The notes under the pieces: model-generated
What the model was told of the DNA's origin: nothing
Database searches by the model: none
The model's input: only the letters and a program-made list of their open reading frames with translations
Shown here: piece after piece, positions 38,358 to 47,582 of the stretch
Position numbering within the stretch: position 1 is the stretch's first letter
Layout of the letters: each line of letters begins with the position of its first letter
Translations under genes and position numbers: made by a program
Source: Sphingomonas trueperi
GTDB taxonomy: Bacteria; Pseudomonadota; Alphaproteobacteria; Sphingomonadales; Sphingomonadaceae
Length of the DNA: 64,000 nucleotides
Reading direction: 5' to 3'
Assembly: GCF_011927635.1 (NCBI RefSeq)
Contig: NZ_JAATJB010000012.1
Coordinates: 1-64,000, forward strand

Positions 38358-39011
38358 ATGAAGTTCTTCGCCGACACCGCCATCATCGACGACATCCGCG
38401 ACCTGGCCGATGCCGGGCTGCTCGACGGCGTCACCACCAACCCGTCGCTGATCGCCAAGTCGGGCCGCAACTTCCTCGAAGTGGTGGCGGAGATCTGCGA
38501 GATCGTCGAAGGCCCGGTCTCGGCCGAGGTCGTCGCGCTCGATTTCGAGGGCATGATGCGCGAGGCGGAGATCGTCCGCAAGATCGCTGACAATGTCGCG
38601 GTCAAGCTGCCGTTGACGATCGACGGTCTCAAGGCGTGCAAGGCCCTGACCGACGATGGCACGATGGTCAACGTGACGCTCTGCTTCTCGGCCAACCAGG
38701 CGCTGCTCGCCGCCAAGGCGGGCGCCACCTTCATCTCGCCCTTTGTCGGCCGGCACGACGATATCGGCTTCGACGGCATGGACCTGATCGAAGACATCCG
38801 CCTGATCTACGACAATTACGATTTCGGCACCGAGATCCTGGTCGCCAGCGTCCGCCATCCGATCCACGTGCTGCAGGCCGCCAAGATCGGCGCCGACGTG
38901 ATGACCGCCCCGCCGGCGGTGATCAAGCAGCTGGTCAAGCACCCGCTGACCGACAAGGGCATCGAGTCGTTCATGGCCGATTGGGCCAAGACCGGCCAGA
39001 CGATCGGCTGA
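38358..39011 (+). CDS. tal: Transaldolase (fructose-6-phosphate aldolase-like)
   Basis: 217-aa short-form transaldolase. It begins [16 protein letters not shown] with the conserved [12 protein letters not shown]. The Schiff-base lysine is K83 (NVAVKLPLT). [27 protein letters not shown] and the ILVASVRHP segment are diagnostic of the subfamily-3 group (TalC/FsaA-like). It acts in the non-oxidative pentose phosphate pathway. The start at 38358 is preceded by GGAAGG-like sequence; an earlier ATG is not supported. It lies just after the tandem paralogs. Confidence 0.95.
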   Translation: MKFFADTAIIDDIRDLADAGLLDGVTTNPSLIAKSGRNFLEVVAEICEIVEGPVSAEVVALDFEGMMREAEIVRKIADNVAVKLPLTIDGLKACKALTDDGTMVNVTLCFSANQALLAAKAGATFISPFVGRHDDIGFDGMDLIEDIRLIYDNYDFGTEILVASVRHPIHVLQAAKIGADVMTAPPAVIKQLVKHPLTDKGIESFMADWAKTGQTIG

Positions 39012-39030
39012 CGCTGATTTGACGCGCAAA

Positions 39031-39135
39031 TCCCCCTCCCGCTCGCGGGAGGGGTTAGGGGAGGGACTGACGTGGAAGTTTCGGACTCCGCTGCGGCCTT
39101 CCTCTCCCCCGTCCCCTCCCGCGAGCGGGAGGGGT
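39031..39135. repeat. Inverted-repeat element of the CCCCTCCCGC family
   Basis: 105 bp with two arms, each containing the CCCTCCCGC...GCGGGAGGG palindrome (39031-39067 and 39100-39135), facing each other around about 32 bp. It separates tal and xerC. Arms match the hairpins at 17161 and 44756. Confidence 0.75.
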
Positions 39136-39163
39136 GCACAGGGAGCGAGCGCCGGGCAGCACC

Positions 39164-40057
39164 ATGACCGACCTGCCCCTCCCGCGCCGCTTCGCCGAGC
39201 ATCTCGGCCGCGACCGGCGGCGCTCGGTGCACACGATCCGCGCCTATGAGGCGACCGCGATCCGCCTGCTCGGCTTTCTCCAGCAGCATTGGGGCGGTCC
39301 GGTCGCGCAGGATGCGCTCGCCAAGGTGGGCGCTGCCGATCTCCGCGCCTATCTCGCCCATCGCCGCCGCGATGGGCTGTCCAACGCCTCCGCCGCGCGC
39401 GAGCTTTCCGCCGTCCGCGCCTTCCTGAAGTTCGCCGGCGGCGACGATGCCCAGCTGCCCCGCCTGCGGGGGCCCAAGGTTAAGAAGGGCCTGCCGCGCC
39501 CGATCGCGCCGCACGAGGCGGTGGCGCTTGCCGAATGGGCGTCGGACGAGGCGAGCGAACCCTGGATCGCCGCGCGCGACTGGGCGGTGTTGTTGCTGCT
39601 CTACGGCGCGGGCCTGCGCATCGGCGAGGCGGTCGCGCTGACCGGCGCGGCCTTGCCGCTCGGAGCGACGCTGCGCGTCACCGGCAAGCGCGACAAGACG
39701 CGTGACGTGCCGCTGCTGCCGGAAGTCCGCACCGCGGTCGAAGCCTATGTCGAGGCCTGCCCCTGGGGCACCGCGCGCGACCTGCCGCTGTTCCGCGGTG
39801 CCAAGGGTGGGCCGCTGCCGCCGGGGGCGATCCGCAAGGCGGTGCGCTCGGCGCGGACCAGCCTGGGGCTGTCCGATCGCACCACCCCGCACGCGCTGCG
39901 CCACAGTTTTGCGACGCATCTGCTGGGGCGGGGCGCGGATCTGCGCGCGCTGCAGGAACTGCTCGGCCATGCGAGCCTGAGTTCGACCCAGGTCTATACC
40001 GGGGTCGATGCGGCGCATCTGCTCGACGTCTACCGCGCCGCACACCCGCGCGCCTGA
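39164..40057 (+). CDS. xerC: Tyrosine recombinase XerC
   Basis: 297-aa site-specific recombinase that resolves chromosome dimers at dif together with XerD. The N-terminal SAM-like domain (1-105) precedes the catalytic domain with R152 (GLRIGEAV), K175 (GKRDKTRDVPL), H243-R246 (HALRHSFATH), H269 (LGHASLSSTQ) and nucleophile Y278 (VYTGVD). The start at 39164 is chosen because it gives the standard XerC length; an upstream ATG would run into the repeat element. The XerC rather than XerD assignment rests on overall similarity and on the neighbourhood with priA and tal. Confidence 0.9.
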   Translation: MTDLPLPRRFAEHLGRDRRRSVHTIRAYEATAIRLLGFLQQHWGGPVAQDALAKVGAADLRAYLAHRRRDGLSNASAARELSAVRAFLKFAGGDDAQLPRLRGPKVKKGLPRPIAPHEAVALAEWASDEASEPWIAARDWAVLLLLYGAGLRIGEAVALTGAALPLGATLRVTGKRDKTRDVPLLPEVRTAVEAYVEACPWGTARDLPLFRGAKGGPLPPGAIRKAVRSARTSLGLSDRTTPHALRHSFATHLLGRGADLRALQELLGHASLSSTQVYTGVDAAHLLDVYRAAHPRA

Positions 40058-40078
40058 TCGCGGGAAGGTTGGAGATCA

Positions 40079-40107
40079 GGCTGGGGCAGGTCCTGCCCGC
40101 CCCAGCC
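40079..40107. terminator. Hairpin between convergent xerC and GH2 genes
   Basis: GGCTGGGGC / GCCCCAGCC arms around an inner GGCAGGTCCTGCC-like palindrome, midway between two convergent stops. It has no T-tract and probably works as a bidirectional barrier. Confidence 0.6.
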
Positions 40108-40115
40108 CGAACAAC

Positions 40116-41975
40116 TCAGCGCTTGGCCGAGTCGGCCGCCTCGCGCTTGGCATAGTCGCTGGCGAGCACGTCGAAGGCGAGCTTGTGTTCGCCGGTCTCG
40201 GAGATCAGCCCCTTGCGGTTCCAGCCCTGCTGGTAGAGCGGGTGCTGGCGCCGCGGCGAGCGGAAGTCCTTGAGGATCCAGGGGCTCATGCCGCGCAGGA
40301 ACGGCACCTTGGCGGCCATGGCGAGCGTCGCCCGGTAATAAGCCGCCTGATATTCCTCGCTGTACTTGTGCGGGCTGGCGACCGGATCGTGATAGCCGGC
40401 GCGCGCGTCCGCCCCGAACTCCGAGAAGATCAGCGGCTTGTTCGCCGGCCCGCGCCATTCCTGGCTGGCGAGGTCCTCGAGCGCGTCGTCGGTGTACCAG
40501 CCATTATAGGTGTTGATCGCCATGACATCGAGATCGGCGGCGAGCGGATCGTCGATCTTCATGATCTTGTTGCCCTCGCGTCCGCTGAGCAGCGCGGCGG
40601 TTACGAGGCGACTCGAATCGAGGCTGCGGACATCGCCGATCATCGTGCGCAGGAAGGCATTGCGCGCATCGTTGGTGGGCGTTTCGTTGGCAACGCTCCA
40701 CAGCACGATCGACGAGCGGTTGCGATCGCGGCGGATATTCTCGGCGAGGATGCGGCGGGCATCGGCCAGCGTATCCGGGTTGTTCCAGTTGACCAGCCAG
40801 TAGAGCGGGATCTCGCTCCACACGAGCAGGCCCATCTCGTCGGCGAGGCGGGTGGTCAGTTCGCTGTGCGGATAGTGCGCCAGCCGCACGAAGTTGCCGT
40901 GCAGGCCGTATTTGATCTCGCTCAGCAGCGCGCGCGCGGCGGCAGGCGTCATCGCGCGCACCGGATTGGCGCCCAGCTCTTCCTCGTGCATCGAGATGCC
41001 GCGCAGGAAGATCGGCTTGCCGTTGAGCAGGATGTCGGTGCCCTTCACCGCGATCGTGCGGAAGCCCATCCGGTCGGCGAAGTGATCCGCACCGGCATCG
41101 ATGCTGATGTCGTAGAGCTTGGGGTTCTCGGGCGACCAGCGGACGAGATTGCGCGGCACCGGCAGCGTCGCTTCCCACTTGCCCGCGTCATCGGTCTTGC
41201 CGTCGAGCGTCGCGCCCAGCGTCGGGATGCGGAACTTGAGGGCGGTGTTCGCCGCCTTCGGCCCTTCGAGTTTCACCGACACGGCGATATGGCTGCCGTC
41301 GGGCGTCAGGCGCACGAACGCATCGTCGACATAGGTGTCGGGCACCGTCACCAGCGTGATGCTGCGGGTGATGCCGCCATAGGTCTCCCAGTCGGTCACC
41401 GGCGGCGGCACGTCATTGGCGGTGCGCACCGAATCGACGCCGATGGTGATCTGGTTGCGACCCGGCCGCAGCAGCTTGGTCACCTCGAAGGCGAAGGGGG
41501 TATAGCCGCCGCGATGCTCGCCCAGCGGCTTGCCGTTGAGATACACGTACGAGCGATATTCGGCCGCGCCGATGCGCAGGAACACGCGGGTCCCGGGCTT
41601 GGGCGCCGTCGCGGGGAATTCGCGCTGGTACCAGACCAGCCCCTGATACAGCCGCATCTCGGGCGAATGGCCGATCCACGAGCCGGGCAGGCTCACCACC
41701 GGCGATAGCTGCATGTCTTGTTCGAAGAAGGTGCGCGGCTTGGCCTGCATCACGTCGGCAGCGATCACGTCGGCGGCGCGGTTGGTGCGCGCGTTCGGGG
41801 GTTCACCGTGGAAGCCCGCGAGGCCGTCGCGATACGGGTCGATCGACCAGTGCCACGGGCCGTCGAGGCTTTGCTGCTGGCGCATGTCCGCCGCGACGAG
41901 CACGGGCTGCGCCCAGGCCGAGGATATTCCGAGAACCGCGAGCCCCATGGCCGCGAGCAGGCGCAAAGGCCGCAT
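40116..41975 (-). CDS. Exported GH2 beta-glucuronidase/galactosidase-like enzyme
   Basis: 619-aa glycoside hydrolase. The signal peptide (MRPLRLLAAMGLAVLGISSAWA) is followed by a jelly-roll (to about 210), an immunoglobulin-like domain and the catalytic TIM barrel (about 310-600). The acid/base Glu is in LWSVANETPT (NE pair) and the nucleophile Glu in PLIFSEFGADA. LRGISMHEEE and VRLAHYPHS are GH2 signatures. The set resembles beta-glucuronidases. Monogenic, with GGAGGAACAGGGAG upstream. An exported enzyme next to TonB-type nutrition fits oligosaccharide use; the substrate is not certain. Confidence 0.92.
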   Translation of the reverse strand: MRPLRLLAAMGLAVLGISSAWAQPVLVAADMRQQQSLDGPWHWSIDPYRDGLAGFHGEPPNARTNRAADVIAADVMQAKPRTFFEQDMQLSPVVSLPGSWIGHSPEMRLYQGLVWYQREFPATAPKPGTRVFLRIGAAEYRSYVYLNGKPLGEHRGGYTPFAFEVTKLLRPGRNQITIGVDSVRTANDVPPPVTDWETYGGITRSITLVTVPDTYVDDAFVRLTPDGSHIAVSVKLEGPKAANTALKFRIPTLGATLDGKTDDAGKWEATLPVPRNLVRWSPENPKLYDISIDAGADHFADRMGFRTIAVKGTDILLNGKPIFLRGISMHEEELGANPVRAMTPAAARALLSEIKYGLHGNFVRLAHYPHSELTTRLADEMGLLVWSEIPLYWLVNWNNPDTLADARRILAENIRRDRNRSSIVLWSVANETPTNDARNAFLRTMIGDVRSLDSSRLVTAALLSGREGNKIMKIDDPLAADLDVMAINTYNGWYTDDALEDLASQEWRGPANKPLIFSEFGADARAGYHDPVASPHKYSEEYQAAYYRATLAMAAKVPFLRGMSPWILKDFRSPRRQHPLYQQGWNRKGLISETGEHKLAFDVLASDYAKREAADSAKR

Positions 41976-42057
41976 GATTGTCTCCCTGTTCCTCCGGGAA
42001 ATCCCGGAGCCCAAGGGCATTTTAGAAGCGCGGAGTTGGACTTACAACGTGGTCTGA

Positions 42058-43170
42058 TCAATCTGCTCCGTGGCCCTTGGCGAGATAGTCGTCGGATTGC
42101 ATCTCGAGCAGGCGCGAAACGGTGCGGTCGAACTCGAAGCGGCCGTCGCCGCTTTCGTAGAGATGCTCGGGCACCGCATCGGCCGCGGCGAGCAGCTTGA
42201 CCTTGTGCTCGTACAGCGCATCGACCAGCGTGACGAAGCGCGCCGCCTCGTTGCGATTCTCCGGGCCCAGCTTGGGGATGCCGACGAGGATGACGGTGTG
42301 GAAGCGCCGCGCGATGGCGAGATAGTCGGGGGCGCCCCGCGCCTCGCCGCACAGCCGCTTGAACGAGAAGACCGCGACGCCCTTCACGCATTTGGGCACC
42401 AGGATCTCGCGCCCCCCGGGAATCGGCACCTCGCAGGTGGGGACGCGGGCGCGGTCCTCCACCGGATAGTCGGTGAGCCGGAAAAAGGCGGCGGAGAGCG
42501 TCGCGGTCGCCTCAGGGCCATTGGGCACGAGCCAGGTGTCGACGCTGCCCAGCCGATCGCGGCGATAGTCGACCGGGCCGTTGAGCGCGAGCACGTCCAT
42601 CCGCTCGCCGATCAGGTCGATGAAGGGCAGGAACAGCTGGCGGTTGAGCCCGTCCTTGTAGAGATCCTTGGGCGGCCGGTTGGAGGTGGCGACCACGGTG
42701 AGGCCATGCGCCATCATCGCGGTGAACAGCCGCGAGAGGATCATCGCATCGGGCGGGTTGTTCACCACCAGCTCGTCGAAGGCGAGCAGCCGCGTGTCGC
42801 TGGCCAGCGCATCGGCGACCGCGACCACCGGATCGGCGGTATCTCTCTGGCGCTCGACGTTGAGCCGCTCGTGCACTTCGAGCATGAATTCGTGAAAGTG
42901 GACGCGGCGCTTCCGGCGGATGTCGAGGCTGTCGAAGAACAGGTCCATCAACATCGACTTGCCGCGCCCGACCCCGCCCCACAGGTACAAGCCCTGCGGC
43001 ACCGCCGGCTTTCGACCGGTGAGCTTCCACAGCACGCTGCCCTTGCGCGGCGCAGCCTGCAACTCCTGCGCCAGCGCATCCAGCCGGGCGGCGGCGGCCT
43101 CCTGCTCGCGATCGGGGCGAAGCTCGCCGGCGGCGACGAGGGCGCGGTAACGATCGAGAACGCGGGTCAT
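42058..43170 (-). CDS. zapE: Cell division ATPase ZapE (AFG1 family)
   Basis: 370-aa AFG1/ZapE ATPase. The Walker A is GGVGRGKSMLMD, followed by HFHEFMLEVHERL and Walker B LLAFDELVVNNPPDAMI. Family members usually show FDEFxVTDxxDA; the variant here (DELVVNN) is typical of some alphaproteobacteria. ATSNRPPKDLYKDGLNR and ILVGIPKLGPENRNEAARFVTLVDALYEH complete the signature. Family role: stabilises the Z-ring under stress or, in mitochondria, aids respiratory complexes. It lies directly downstream of sdhB, an arrangement recurring in sphingomonads. Confidence 0.93.
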   Translation of the reverse strand: MTRVLDRYRALVAAGELRPDREQEAAAARLDALAQELQAAPRKGSVLWKLTGRKPAVPQGLYLWGGVGRGKSMLMDLFFDSLDIRRKRRVHFHEFMLEVHERLNVERQRDTADPVVAVADALASDTRLLAFDELVVNNPPDAMILSRLFTAMMAHGLTVVATSNRPPKDLYKDGLNRQLFLPFIDLIGERMDVLALNGPVDYRRDRLGSVDTWLVPNGPEATATLSAAFFRLTDYPVEDRARVPTCEVPIPGGREILVPKCVKGVAVFSFKRLCGEARGAPDYLAIARRFHTVILVGIPKLGPENRNEAARFVTLVDALYEHKVKLLAAADAVPEHLYESGDGRFEFDRTVSRLLEMQSDDYLAKGHGAD

Positions 43171-43184
43171 GGGGCAGGTCTACC

Positions 43185-43222
43185 AACGAAAACGAGCTGC
43201 CGGCCGGAGGGCCAGGCAGCTC
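43185..43222 (-). terminator. Terminator after sdhB
   Basis: Minus-strand hairpin GAGCTGCC / GGCAGCTC with an inner GGCC / GGCC pair, followed by GTTTTCGTT. It lies about 30 bp after the sdhB stop and overlaps the zapE leader. Confidence 0.8.
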
Positions 43223-43253
43223 GGTGTCTCTCAAAATCGTGAAGAAAGGGCGT

Positions 43254-44036
43254 TCAGAGCACGCGCTCGGCGGCCAGCTTCTTCACTTCGGCGATGGCCT
43301 TGGCCGGGTTCAGGCCCTTGGGGCAGGCGTTCGCGCAGTTCATGATCGTGTGGCAGCGGTACAGGCGGAACGGATCCTCGAGCTGGTCGAGCCGCTCGCC
43401 GGTCATCTCGTCGCGCGAATCGGCGAGCCAGCGATAGGCCTGGAGGAGGATCGCCGGGCCGAGGAACTTGTCGCTGTTCCACCAATAGCTCGGGCAAGAG
43501 GTCGAGCAGCAGGCGCACAGGATGCACTCGTACAGGCCGTCGAGCTTCTCGCGGTCCTTGGGGCTCTGCAGCCGCTCCTTGCCCGAAGGCGTGGTGGTGA
43601 CGGTCTGCAGCCACGGCTTGATCGAGGCGTACTGCGCGTAGAAGTGCGTGAAATCGGGGACCAGGTCCTTGATCACGTCCATGTGCGGCAGCGGGGTGAT
43701 CTGCACCTCGCCCTTGATGTCCTCGATCGCCGTCGTGCAGGCGAGGCCGTTCTTGCCGCCGATGTTCATCGAGCAGGAGCCGCAAATGCCCTCGCGGCAC
43801 GAGCGGCGGAAGGTCAGCGACGAATCCTGCTCGCCCTTGATCTTGATCAGCGCGTCGAGGACCATCGGGCCGCAATCGTCGAGGTCTACCTCGAACGTGT
43901 CGTAGCGCGGGTTCTCGCCCGAATCGGGATCGTAGCGATAGATCTTGAACTTCTTCACCCGCGTGGCTCCGGGGCTCGCCTTGTGCTCCTGGCCCTTGGT
44001 GATACGGCTGTTCTTGGGCAGGCGGAATTCGGCCAT
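43254..44036 (-). CDS. sdhB: Succinate dehydrogenase iron-sulfur subunit
   Basis: 260-aa Fe-S subunit of complex II. The N-terminal ferredoxin domain binds [2Fe-2S] with [15 protein letters not shown] and a later Cys (ACTTAIED). The C-terminal domain carries [4Fe-4S] and [3Fe-4S] ligands in [17 protein letters not shown] and [20 protein letters not shown]. Quinone-site residues follow the usual SYWWN pattern. The other sdh genes (C, D, A) are not upstream within the window, because the next gene rightward is a ClpP-like gene on the same strand. It precedes zapE. Confidence 0.97.
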   Translation of the reverse strand: MAEFRLPKNSRITKGQEHKASPGATRVKKFKIYRYDPDSGENPRYDTFEVDLDDCGPMVLDALIKIKGEQDSSLTFRRSCREGICGSCSMNIGGKNGLACTTAIEDIKGEVQITPLPHMDVIKDLVPDFTHFYAQYASIKPWLQTVTTTPSGKERLQSPKDREKLDGLYECILCACCSTSCPSYWWNSDKFLGPAILLQAYRWLADSRDEMTGERLDQLEDPFRLYRCHTIMNCANACPKGLNPAKAIAEVKKLAAERVL

Positions 44037-44133
44037 TCCTGAAACTTCCTCTTTCGCTTCGGCGCGACGCGTCTTTGGGGGGCGAGCTATGCCTTTCGCA
44101 TCCGCAGCGCAAGTGCCCTTTGGGCCGCGCCCC

Positions 44134-44709
44134 TCAGATCACGTCGAGCACAAGCCCCAGATCGCGCGCCTCTTCGGCCTCGATATACCAGTTATAGGGC
44201 GCGCGGCGGCGCAGCTCCTCGAAATCGACGCGCGCGCCGGCGACGAGGGCGCGGAAGCCCTCTTCCTCGATCGCGATCGAATGCTCGATTTCATTCAGTT
44301 TGGCCTTGAGGATCGCCGGCAGCATCCGCAGCGGACCGGACAGGTCGATGCTGGAATGCATCTGCCGCTCGTGCAGCATCAGCCGCGTGCCGCGGGTGAG
44401 GAAGCGCTTGTCGGCCGGGAATCCCGACATGAAGGTGGCGCCGGCGGAATAGACCGCGACCTTGCCGAGGAACAGCAGTTCGCGCCCCGTCGCCTCGCGG
44501 AGCAGCCGGAGCTCGTCGGCCATGAGCCGCGCGACTTCGGGATCGCCGCCGAGCGTGGAGAGCGCGATCACCAGCGGGCCGTCGCTCGGTGCCGCCAGCA
44601 GCTGGTCGCGGAAGCTTTGGTACATCGCGTCATCTACGGTGCCCTGCAGCCGCAGATGCGGGGTGGCGAGCAGCGGGTAGCGCTGAAGCGGGCTCTGGGA
44701 ATCGGACAT
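44134..44709 (-). CDS. ClpP-fold serine protease
   Basis: 191-aa crotonase/ClpP-like peptidase. The catalytic Ser is S88 in [13 protein letters not shown] and the His is H113 in RLMLHERQM; a C-terminal Asp/Glu would complete the triad. N-terminal strand [15 protein letters not shown] and [16 protein letters not shown] match S14-type proteins (ClpP/SppA-like), but the usual ClpP motif around Ser (GxASMxA) is not present, so it is not the housekeeping ClpP. It begins 77 bp after the C13 peptidase gene on the same strand. The start at 44709 (ATG) gives the natural fold; an upstream ATG lies inside the repeat. Confidence 0.82.
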   Translation of the reverse strand: MSDSQSPLQRYPLLATPHLRLQGTVDDAMYQSFRDQLLAAPSDGPLVIALSTLGGDPEVARLMADELRLLREATGRELLFLGKVAVYSAGATFMSGFPADKRFLTRGTRLMLHERQMHSSIDLSGPLRMLPAILKAKLNEIEHSIAIEEEGFRALVAGARVDFEELRRRAPYNWYIEAEEARDLGLVLDVI

Positions 44710-44755
44710 GCGCCGCCAACCGGCGAGGGGCAGGGGAGTTCCGCTATTCCCAACT

Positions 44756-44779
44756 CCCCCTCCCGCTTGCGGGAGGGGG
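44756..44779. repeat. Hairpin of the CCCCTCCCGC family
   Basis: CCCCCTCCCGC / GCGGGAGGGGG arms with a TT loop, between the C13 peptidase stop and the ClpP-like gene start. Same arm sequence as the copies at 17161 and 39031-39135. Confidence 0.7.
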
Positions 44780-44786
44780 GTAAGGT

Positions 44787-45761
44787 TCAAGGTTTCAGCG
44801 CATCCGTTGCCGGTGCGCCCACCGGTGCCGTGGCCGTCTGCGGCATCCGCGCCTCCAGCGGTGCCAGCCATGCGCCCACGCCCTCGCCGATCGTCACCTG
44901 CGGCATCGACGGATCGAGCCGGCCCGCGCGCTCCCAGCCGATGATCGTCTTGCGCGCCTCCGAAGCCGCGTCGGCGAGCGGCTGGGGTTTGCGCAGCGCA
45001 TGGTTGACCAGCGCGTCGCCGAAAAAGGTCCAGTCATTCTCGGCGCGGCAGCCGAAGGATGAGCGCGTCGCCGAGGCGGCGGTGAGGATCGCGGTGGTGT
45101 CGCTCATCAGCCGCTTGACGAAGGTGCCCGAATAGCAGGCGGAGACCAGCAGCAGCCGGTTGCGGATGCCGAGCCCGTCGAGCAGTTCGGCGAGCCGCTT
45201 CGGCGGCAGCACGCCGAAGCCCTGGTCGCCGTCATGATAGGCGATTCCCGCATCGGGGGCGCCATGCGCCGTGACGTAGAGGACCAGCACGTCCTGGTTG
45301 CGGTCCATCAGCTCGGCGACGCGGGCGAGCGCCAGCGTCAGCGCGGTGAGGCTGCCGGCGGGGAGGATCGCGCCGCCGCGCCCGTCGGCTCCCGCCAGCA
45401 CCAGCGTCCGCCCCTCGGCATCATAGCGGCGGGTGAGCACGCGTCCGCTCTCGCGCGCCTCGCGGGCGAACACCGGATCGCTGTCGAGCGCGACGCTCAG
45501 CACATAGGCGTCGACCACATTCTTGCGCTCGGGCTGGAGGGCGGCAAGCGCGGTGTGCAGCCGGCGCTGGTCCGCCAGCATCGCCCGGGGCTCCCGGCCG
45601 CGCTGCAGCTCCGGGCCGCTCTCCAGCCCATCGATGCCGTCGTCGCCGGAAACGAGCCCAGGCCATTCGGTGCGATGCTCGGGCGGCTGTTGCTGCGCAA
45701 GGGCGGGAGAGGCGCTGGACAAGGCCAGCATCACGGCAGACGCACGCAACCAGAACCGCAT
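44787..45761 (-). CDS. Exported C13 (legumain/caspase-fold) cysteine peptidase
   Basis: 324-aa protein: signal peptide (MRFWLRASAVMLALSSASPALA), then a clan CD peptidase domain. The catalytic dyad is H166-G167 in YVTAHGAPD and C209 in LVSACYSGTFV, each at the end of a hydrophobic strand as expected. PPKRLAELLDGLG lies between them. It is similar to the Peptidase_C13 family described in bacteria. Exported, so cleavage would happen in the periplasm. Possible operon with the ClpP-like gene. Substrate unknown. Confidence 0.88.
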   Translation of the reverse strand: MRFWLRASAVMLALSSASPALAQQQPPEHRTEWPGLVSGDDGIDGLESGPELQRGREPRAMLADQRRLHTALAALQPERKNVVDAYVLSVALDSDPVFAREARESGRVLTRRYDAEGRTLVLAGADGRGGAILPAGSLTALTLALARVAELMDRNQDVLVLYVTAHGAPDAGIAYHDGDQGFGVLPPKRLAELLDGLGIRNRLLLVSACYSGTFVKRLMSDTTAILTAASATRSSFGCRAENDWTFFGDALVNHALRKPQPLADAASEARKTIIGWERAGRLDPSMPQVTIGEGVGAWLAPLEARMPQTATAPVGAPATDALKP

Positions 45762-45878
45762 TCGGGCCGATCCCCCCGGAACAGGTGAGCCGATACTCTT
45801 GCTTGGCGCGAAGCGAAGTCAAGCACCGCCCGCAGAATCGCGTTGGATTCACGCGCGCTGCCCCCTATCGCTGGCGGC

Positions 45879-47264
45879 ATGCTCAAGCGCCTCCTGATCG
45901 CCCTCGCCCTTCTGATCGTCGCCGGTGGTGCCGCCTGGTACTGGCTCAGCCGTCCGGACATCGCCATGCTTCCCGAGATCGCCGTGACCGGTCGCGCGCC
46001 GGAGATCAGCGAACCGCGCTACCAGAATATCCCAACGATTGGCGTCGCCAAGGCGGTCGGCTGGCCGGCGGGGGCGACGCCGAAGGCGGCGGCGGGCCTG
46101 AAGGTACAGGCCTTCGCCGAAAAGCTCGACCATCCGCGCTGGCTGTACCAGCTGCCCAATGGCGACATCTTGGTGGCGGAAAGCAACTCGCCGCCGCGCG
46201 ACAAGGGCGGGATCACCGGCTGGGTGATGGGCATCCTGATGGACAAGGCGGGCGCGGGCGGTGCCTCGGCCAATCGCATCACCCTGCTGCGCGACAGCAA
46301 CGGCGACGGCGTCGCGGACATTCGCACCGTGTTCCTCACCGGGCTCAACTCGCCGAGCGGCATGACTCTGGTGAACGGCGCGCTGTACGTCGCCAACACC
46401 GATTCGCTGGTCCGCTATCCCTATCTGGAGGGGCAGACCAAGATCACCGCCAGGCCCGAGAAGATCCTGTCGCTGCCCGGCGGCGGCAATCACTGGGCGC
46501 GCAACGTGGTGGCGTCGCTCGACGGCAAGCACCTCTATGTCAGCATCGGCTCGGCCTCGAACATTGCCGAGGACGGGCTGGAGGCGGAGGGCCCGATCTA
46601 CACCGCCGAAAGCCCTGCGCAGCTGGCCGCCGCCGCTGCGCAGCCGACCAACCGCGCGGTGATCCTCGAGGTCGATCCCGCGACCAAGACCAGCCGCATC
46701 TTCGCCTGGGGTATCCGCAACGCCAACGGCATGGCGTTCGAGCCCAAGACCCAGGCGCTCTGGGCAGTGGTCAACGAGCGCGACATGCTCGGCTCGGACA
46801 TGCCGCCGGACTATATGAGCCGGGTCGATCTCGGCGGCTTCTTCGGCTGGCCCTGGCAATATTGGGGCGGGTATGAGGACAAGCGGGTGGAGCCGGGCCG
46901 CCCGGACCTGCGCGAATATGTCCGCCGTCCGGACTTTGCGCTCGGCGCCCACACCGCGCCGCTGGGGCTGACCTTCGCCGATGGCGCGCGGCTGGGCGGC
47001 GCCTACGCCAATGGCGCGTTCGTCGGCTTGCACGGCTCGTGGAACCGCCAGCCGCCGTCGGGCTACAAGGTCGTGTTCGTGCCGTTCGGCGACAATGGCT
47101 TCCCCGCCAAGGGCGCCAAGCTCCAGGACGTGCTGACCGGCTTCCTCAACGCCAAGGGTGAGGCGCAGGGCCGCCCCGTCGCGGTGATCACCGGCGCGGG
47201 CGGCGCGCTGCTCGTGGCGGACGATGTCGGCAACACCGTGTGGCGGGTGAGCGCGGGCCGCTGA
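45879..47264 (+). CDS. PQQ-type soluble aldose dehydrogenase-like protein
   Basis: 461-aa six-bladed propeller protein with an N-terminal membrane anchor (about residues 2-23, LLIALALLIVAGGAAWYWL). Family elements: LDHPRWLYQLPNGDILVAES, GNHWARNVVASLDGKHLYVSIGS, FAWGIRNANGMAFEP, VNERDMLGSDMPPDYMSRV, HTAPLGLTF, GAFVGLHGSWNR and GGALLVADDVGNTVWRV. These match PQQ-dependent sugar dehydrogenases (Gdh-B-like); the PQQ ligands fall in the H/R/N motifs. Start at 45879 preferred over a GC-poor ATG 36 bp upstream. It oxidises sugars in the periplasm; a pqq biosynthesis locus is not in view. Confidence 0.9.
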   Translation: MLKRLLIALALLIVAGGAAWYWLSRPDIAMLPEIAVTGRAPEISEPRYQNIPTIGVAKAVGWPAGATPKAAAGLKVQAFAEKLDHPRWLYQLPNGDILVAESNSPPRDKGGITGWVMGILMDKAGAGGASANRITLLRDSNGDGVADIRTVFLTGLNSPSGMTLVNGALYVANTDSLVRYPYLEGQTKITARPEKILSLPGGGNHWARNVVASLDGKHLYVSIGSASNIAEDGLEAEGPIYTAESPAQLAAAAAQPTNRAVILEVDPATKTSRIFAWGIRNANGMAFEPKTQALWAVVNERDMLGSDMPPDYMSRVDLGGFFGWPWQYWGGYEDKRVEPGRPDLREYVRRPDFALGAHTAPLGLTFADGARLGGAYANGAFVGLHGSWNRQPPSGYKVVFVPFGDNGFPAKGAKLQDVLTGFLNAKGEAQGRPVAVITGAGGALLVADDVGNTVWRVSAGR

Positions 47265-47276
47265 CCCGCAAGGCCC

Positions 47277-47582
47277 TCAGGCGAGCAGTCGGGGGCCTTC
47301 CTTCGCCAGCATCTCGCGGACCTTGCCGGCGAACAATGCGAGCATGCCGGGCAGCGCGATCTCGGCATGGACCTGCGCGTCCTGCACGTCGAGCCGGCTG
47401 ACCACCTGCTGGCCCATCGCCGCGACGGTGAAGTGCAGGCTGTCGCCTTCCCAGCGATGCTCGACGGTGGCGCCGCCGGGGATCTTGTCGGCGAGCCGGC
47501 CGATCTTCGAATCGATCCGTGCGCGGGCGCCCTCGCGGCCGAGTTGGTGCGGAATGTCGACGCTGATCGTCTGCGGAATCAT
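47277..47582 (-). CDS. PHA granule-associated (PHA_gran_rgn) protein
   Basis: 101-aa small protein of the polyhydroxyalkanoic acid system family. The pattern [18 protein letters not shown] ... [18 protein letters not shown] ... [16 protein letters not shown] is typical: a HQL-type strand, an amphipathic middle and a C-terminal helix. Members associate with PHA granules or modulate PHA synthesis. It overlaps the VOC gene by 4 nt (ATGA) and is 32 kb away from the phaRCA locus, so PHA genes are split. Confidence 0.87.
   Translation of the reverse strand: MIPQTISVDIPHQLGREGARARIDSKIGRLADKIPGGATVEHRWEGDSLHFTVAAMGQQVVSRLDVQDAQVHAEIALPGMLALFAGKVREMLAKEGPRLLA

Noticed and set aside
39031..39135. Palindromic repeats near xerC as a CRISPR array or dif site
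   Set aside because: Two inverted units rather than direct repeats with spacers, and no XerCD-type 28-bp dif sequence recognised.
44134..44709. Calling the serine protease housekeeping ClpP
   Set aside because: The residues around the catalytic Ser do not match the ClpP signature and no clpX gene is adjacent.
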